Shown: positions 61,934 to 64,000 of the stretch, one piece after another | Position numbering within the stretch: position 1 is the first letter of the stretch | Layout of the letters: each line of letters begins with the position of its first letter | Source of the DNA: JAPWJZ01 sp964575605 | GTDB taxonomy: Bacteria; Pseudomonadota; Alphaproteobacteria; Micavibrionales; UBA2020 | Assembly (NCBI GenBank): GCA_964575605.1 | Contig: CAZNRN010000012.1 | Coordinates: 37,129-101,128, forward strand | Direction: 5' to 3' | DNA length: 64,000 bases | Translations under genes and position numbers: made by a program | The notes under the pieces: model-generated | Seen by the model: only the letters and a program-made list of their open reading frames with translations | What the model was told of the DNA's origin: nothing | Database searches by the model: none

Positions 61934-62422
61934 CTATTTAGGCTGTATTTGCAGGGGCTTCCTGACGGGGAGCGCCGAGGATAAGCCGTCGGTGAAGCCT
62001 TTTTCGTTCTTCTGCTTTTCGGCGAGCTCCGCCTGTGCGGTCGCCTCAATTTTGGCGGCCTGATAGTGCAGGTAAACGGTGGCCATGGCGCCGTCTTCAC
62101 CGTAATCGGCAGGCTCTTTGCCGCCCCGCGTCTTGGCGTGGATGTCGGCGCCGGCCTTCACCAGCTGCTCCACGACATCGTTGCGCTGCGCGATAACCGC
62201 CTTGTGAAGCGCCGTTGCGCCGTGCATGTCCGCCGCGTTTAAATCGGCTTTCCACTCGACCAGCACCCGCACGCATTCGGTGTAGCCGAGCTCTGCCGCG
62301 CGGTGTAAAGGCGTCTCGGAGATGTTATTACGCTCGTTCACGGGCCAGCCCGCCTGCAGCGCGGAATGCAGTTCGCGCCAGTCGTCCATATCGACAAGAT
62401 CAAATGCGTTATGCCAGGTCAT
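61934..62422 (-). CDS. Small ankyrin-repeat protein
   Basis: Protein of 162 residues with three ankyrin repeats (ETPLHRAAELGYTECVRVL; GATALHKAVIAQRNDVVEQL) and a helical Ala/Glu-rich C-terminus. Its layout matches the 142-residue ankyrin protein at 22301. It converges with DUF1150 with 2 bp between stops. Partner unknown. Confidence 0.9.
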   Translation of the reverse strand: MTWHNAFDLVDMDDWRELHSALQAGWPVNERNNISETPLHRAAELGYTECVRVLVEWKADLNAADMHGATALHKAVIAQRNDVVEQLVKAGADIHAKTRGGKEPADYGEDGAMATVYLHYQAAKIEATAQAELAEKQKNEKGFTDGLSSALPVRKPLQIQPK

Positions 62423-62499
62423 AGGGGCCCTTTGAAATAAGGCCGTACCTTAGCTTAATGTTATGGAATTATCAATAAAAACCGGAAAAGCCAGCAATA

Positions 62500-62952
62500 T
62501 CAAGCCGCTTGCTCTTTCACCCAGTTGTCGAGCAGGGTCTCGATCGCCTGCCGTTCGCAGCAGCCGCGCAGCGCCTGGCAGGTTTCGTCGTCTTTCAAGA
62601 GGCGCGAGATCTGCGCCAGCATTTTCAAGTGCTGGGTGGTCTTGCTGGCGGCAGGCGCGATCAGCATGAAGATGAGGTCCACATGCTTGCCGTCGAGCGC
62701 GTCGTAATCGACAGGTTTTTCAAGCCGCGCCAGCACGCCGTACAGTTTATCGACGTGGGCGAGCTTGATATGCGGGATCGCGACGCCGCAGCCGATGCCG
62801 GTCGAGCCGATGCGCTCACGGTCCATCAATGCGGCGAAGACTTTTTCGGGATCCCCCGGGAAGAGCCCCACGGTCGCTTCCGCAAGCGCGCGGAAGGCGG
62901 CCTTCTTGCTTGAGGCGCTGAGTCCCGGGATGATAAGGTCGGCGTTAATCAT
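62500..62952 (-). CDS. ptsN: PTS IIA-like nitrogen regulatory protein
   Basis: Protein of 150 residues of the EIIA-Ntr family, phosphorylated on His61 in GVAIPHIKLAHVD. It links phosphotransferase state to nitrogen, potassium and stress regulation. It lies downstream of hpf and rpoN on the same strand, the classic cluster. Confidence 0.95.
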   Translation of the reverse strand: MINADLIIPGLSASSKKAAFRALAEATVGLFPGDPEKVFAALMDRERIGSTGIGCGVAIPHIKLAHVDKLYGVLARLEKPVDYDALDGKHVDLIFMLIAPAASKTTQHLKMLAQISRLLKDDETCQALRGCCERQAIETLLDNWVKEQAA

Positions 62953-63038
62953 TCTACTTATTTGCCCTTCGGTGGCTGCCTTTCAAGGGTCAGCCCTAAA
63001 ACGCAAAACTCTCTATCCCTTTCTTCCTTACCGCCAGC

Positions 63039-63758
63039 TTACTTCTTCTTGCCCTTGGCGGTTTTCTTTGCCGGCTTTGCGGCGGTTTTTTTGGTGGCAG
63101 GTTTTGCCACGGGTTTAGCAAGCGCTTTCGGCGCAGGCTTTGCAGCAGCTTTAGCAGGCGCTGCAGCAGGCTTTTTCGCAGCCGCCGGCGCGCTGCTGCC
63201 GTCGGGGTCGATCCAGCCGATGTTGCCGTCCTTGCGGCGGTAAATCATGTTGTAGCCGCCGTGTTTCGGGTTGCGGAACATCAGCGCGGGCAGGGTGCCC
63301 AGCTCGAGGCGCAGCACGGCGTCGGCGACGGCCAGCGTCGGGACCTGCGTCTGCATCTCGGCAATGACGGTGCCTTCCTTGCCGCCTTCGGCCTCGTTCT
63401 CGTTGCTCGAGGAGAAGGTGGTGTAGGAAGCGGCGACCACGTCGGAGAGCGGTTCGCGCTTGTGGTGGTCTTTCAGGCGGTCCTTGTATTTGGACAGGCG
63501 CTTGGCGACGCGCTGCGAAGCGCCGTCGAAAGCAGGGTAGGGGTCATCCGCCTCGTTCTGGGCTTCCAGCATGATGCCGTGGCCGACGTGGATCGAGATG
63601 TTCGCGCGATAGCGGTGGTTCTTCTCTTTCGTGAAGGTGACCGTCGCCTCGATCGGGTCGCGGAAGTATTTGCCAGCGGTGTGCGTCAGGTTGTTGAGCA
63701 CGTGTTCACGCAAGGAATCGCCAACGTTGAGATGATTGCCTTTGACAGTAAGTTGCAT
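63039..63758 (-). CDS. hpf: Ribosome hibernation factor, long form, with Lys/Ala/Pro tail
   Basis: Protein of 239 residues. The N-terminal S30AE domain (1-105) binds the 30S subunit; the C-terminal domain (about 130-186, with FRNPKHGGYNMIYRRKDGNIGWIDPDG) dimerises ribosomes into 100S particles. After it comes a 53-residue tail (187-239) made of repeated Ala-Lys-Pro units and ending in GKKK, which the usual long HPF lacks. The basic tail resembles histone H1-like sequences and may bind RNA. Confidence 0.95.
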   Translation of the reverse strand: MQLTVKGNHLNVGDSLREHVLNNLTHTAGKYFRDPIEATVTFTKEKNHRYRANISIHVGHGIMLEAQNEADDPYPAFDGASQRVAKRLSKYKDRLKDHHKREPLSDVVAASYTTFSSSNENEAEGGKEGTVIAEMQTQVPTLAVADAVLRLELGTLPALMFRNPKHGGYNMIYRRKDGNIGWIDPDGSSAPAAAKKPAAAPAKAAAKPAPKALAKPVAKPATKKTAAKPAKKTAKGKKK

Positions 63759-63864
63759 TGTATAAAACCCCTCTTTTGAGTGCCGGATAGACGCCTATTT
63801 TAGGCAGAAAATCCTTAAAGAACACCCCTGCAAACCTTTATTTGCAGCCTTTTGTTGCAGCACA

Positions 63865-63893
63865 CAAATATCCGGTTTCTTTACCAGAGTCAA
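63865..63893 (-). promoter_or_regulatory. Promoter of hpf
   Basis: On the minus strand TTGACT (63893-63888), 17 bp, TATTTG (63870-63865). The leader then holds two small hairpins: CTGCAAA/TTTGCAG (63828-63847) and GCCTA/TAGGC (63793-63805). Confidence 0.6.
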
Positions 63894-63926
63894 ACGGCCG
63901 CGAAATAATCTTTTAAATATAAGGAG

Positions 63927-64000
63927 TTAGGAATTTTTCTGGCGGCGGCGCTGGACAGAAGAAGGTATTTTCATAGCCTCCCGGTACTTGGCCACGGTGC
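63927..64000 (-). CDS. rpoN: RNA polymerase sigma-54 factor, 3' end only
   Basis: The last 24 codons read TVAKYREAMKIPSSVQRRR then QKNS and stop. This contains the RpoN box region (ARRTVAKYRE...) that binds the -24 promoter element, so identity is firm although most of the gene lies past the right edge. hpf follows 168 bp downstream. Confidence 0.93.
   Translation of the reverse strand, partial: TVAKYREAMKIPSSVQRRRQKNS

Overview
This window reads as chromosomal DNA of a free-living alphaproteobacterium. The evidence is a run of gene neighbourhoods known from that class: leuS next to a DUF3576 lipoprotein, ispH with an APH-type homoserine kinase and rnhA, xseB-ispA-dxs-tlyA, aroA-cmk-rpsA, a thioredoxin-LON-Trm112 trio, hsp20-DUF1150, and rpoN-hpf-ptsN. 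An affinity to the Rhodospirillales/Micavibrionales part of the class is an inference from gene content only. Nearly everything is housekeeping. I see no prophage, insertion sequence, CRISPR array, integrase or defence island. Two tRNA genes are present, Leu(GAG) and Gly(GCC).

Layout. 1-2.8 kb: leuS (cut by the window edge) and a DUF3576 lipoprotein, both on minus. 3.2-7.3 kb: two paralogous porins flanking a TPR-sulfotransferase. 7.4-10.6 kb: a PhaA-type thiolase and a bifunctional penicillin-binding protein. 10.6-13.6 kb (minus): rnhA, thrB, an unknown gene and ispH. 13.7-19 kb: a lipoprotein, gmhA, xseB, ispA, dxs and tlyA, covering heptose and isoprenoid precursor synthesis. 19-27.5 kb: an HEXXH protein, isovaleryl-CoA dehydrogenase, an ankyrin protein, mgtE, a malic enzyme-PTA fusion, tRNA-Leu and an unknown gene. 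27.6-34.3 kb: lipB, a PD40 propeller, an HNH-like protein, a UDP-sugar dehydrogenase and terC. 34.5-38.4 kb: a two-gene beta-oxidation operon. 38.5-47.9 kb: tRNA-Gly, an unknown DxD-motif protein, an M20 peptidase, a PP2C-like phosphatase, a YbaK protein, the thioredoxin/LON/Trm112 trio, leuA and a DUF45 metallopeptidase. 48.1-54.1 kb: a membrane protein with a Pro/Lys/Glu-rich tail, a small secreted protein, then rpsA, cmk and aroA. 54.1-64 kb: a GGDEF/EAL protein, pyrC, cysS, a zf-CHCC protein, a NifU-like protein, hsp20-DUF1150, a second ankyrin protein, ptsN, hpf and the 3' end of rpoN.

The strongest non-coding signal is at 52560-52596. Four TTAA tetramers, each separated by exactly 7 bp, overlap a sigma70-like promoter for cmk. 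This is the geometry of CtrA binding sites (TTAA-N7-TTAA), repeated three times. Other points worth attention are the HNH-like protein at 29743, the DxD-motif protein at 38587 with a terminator hairpin inside its own leader, a 17-codon leader ORF overlapping the hsp20 start, the sulfotransferase between two porins, and several perfect palindromes at promoters. I did not find a clear multi-gene undescribed system. The best candidates are single proteins of unknown function and regulatory architecture.

All calls come from reading the sequence. No database search was run, so family names rest on recognised motifs, and unknowns are marked as such.
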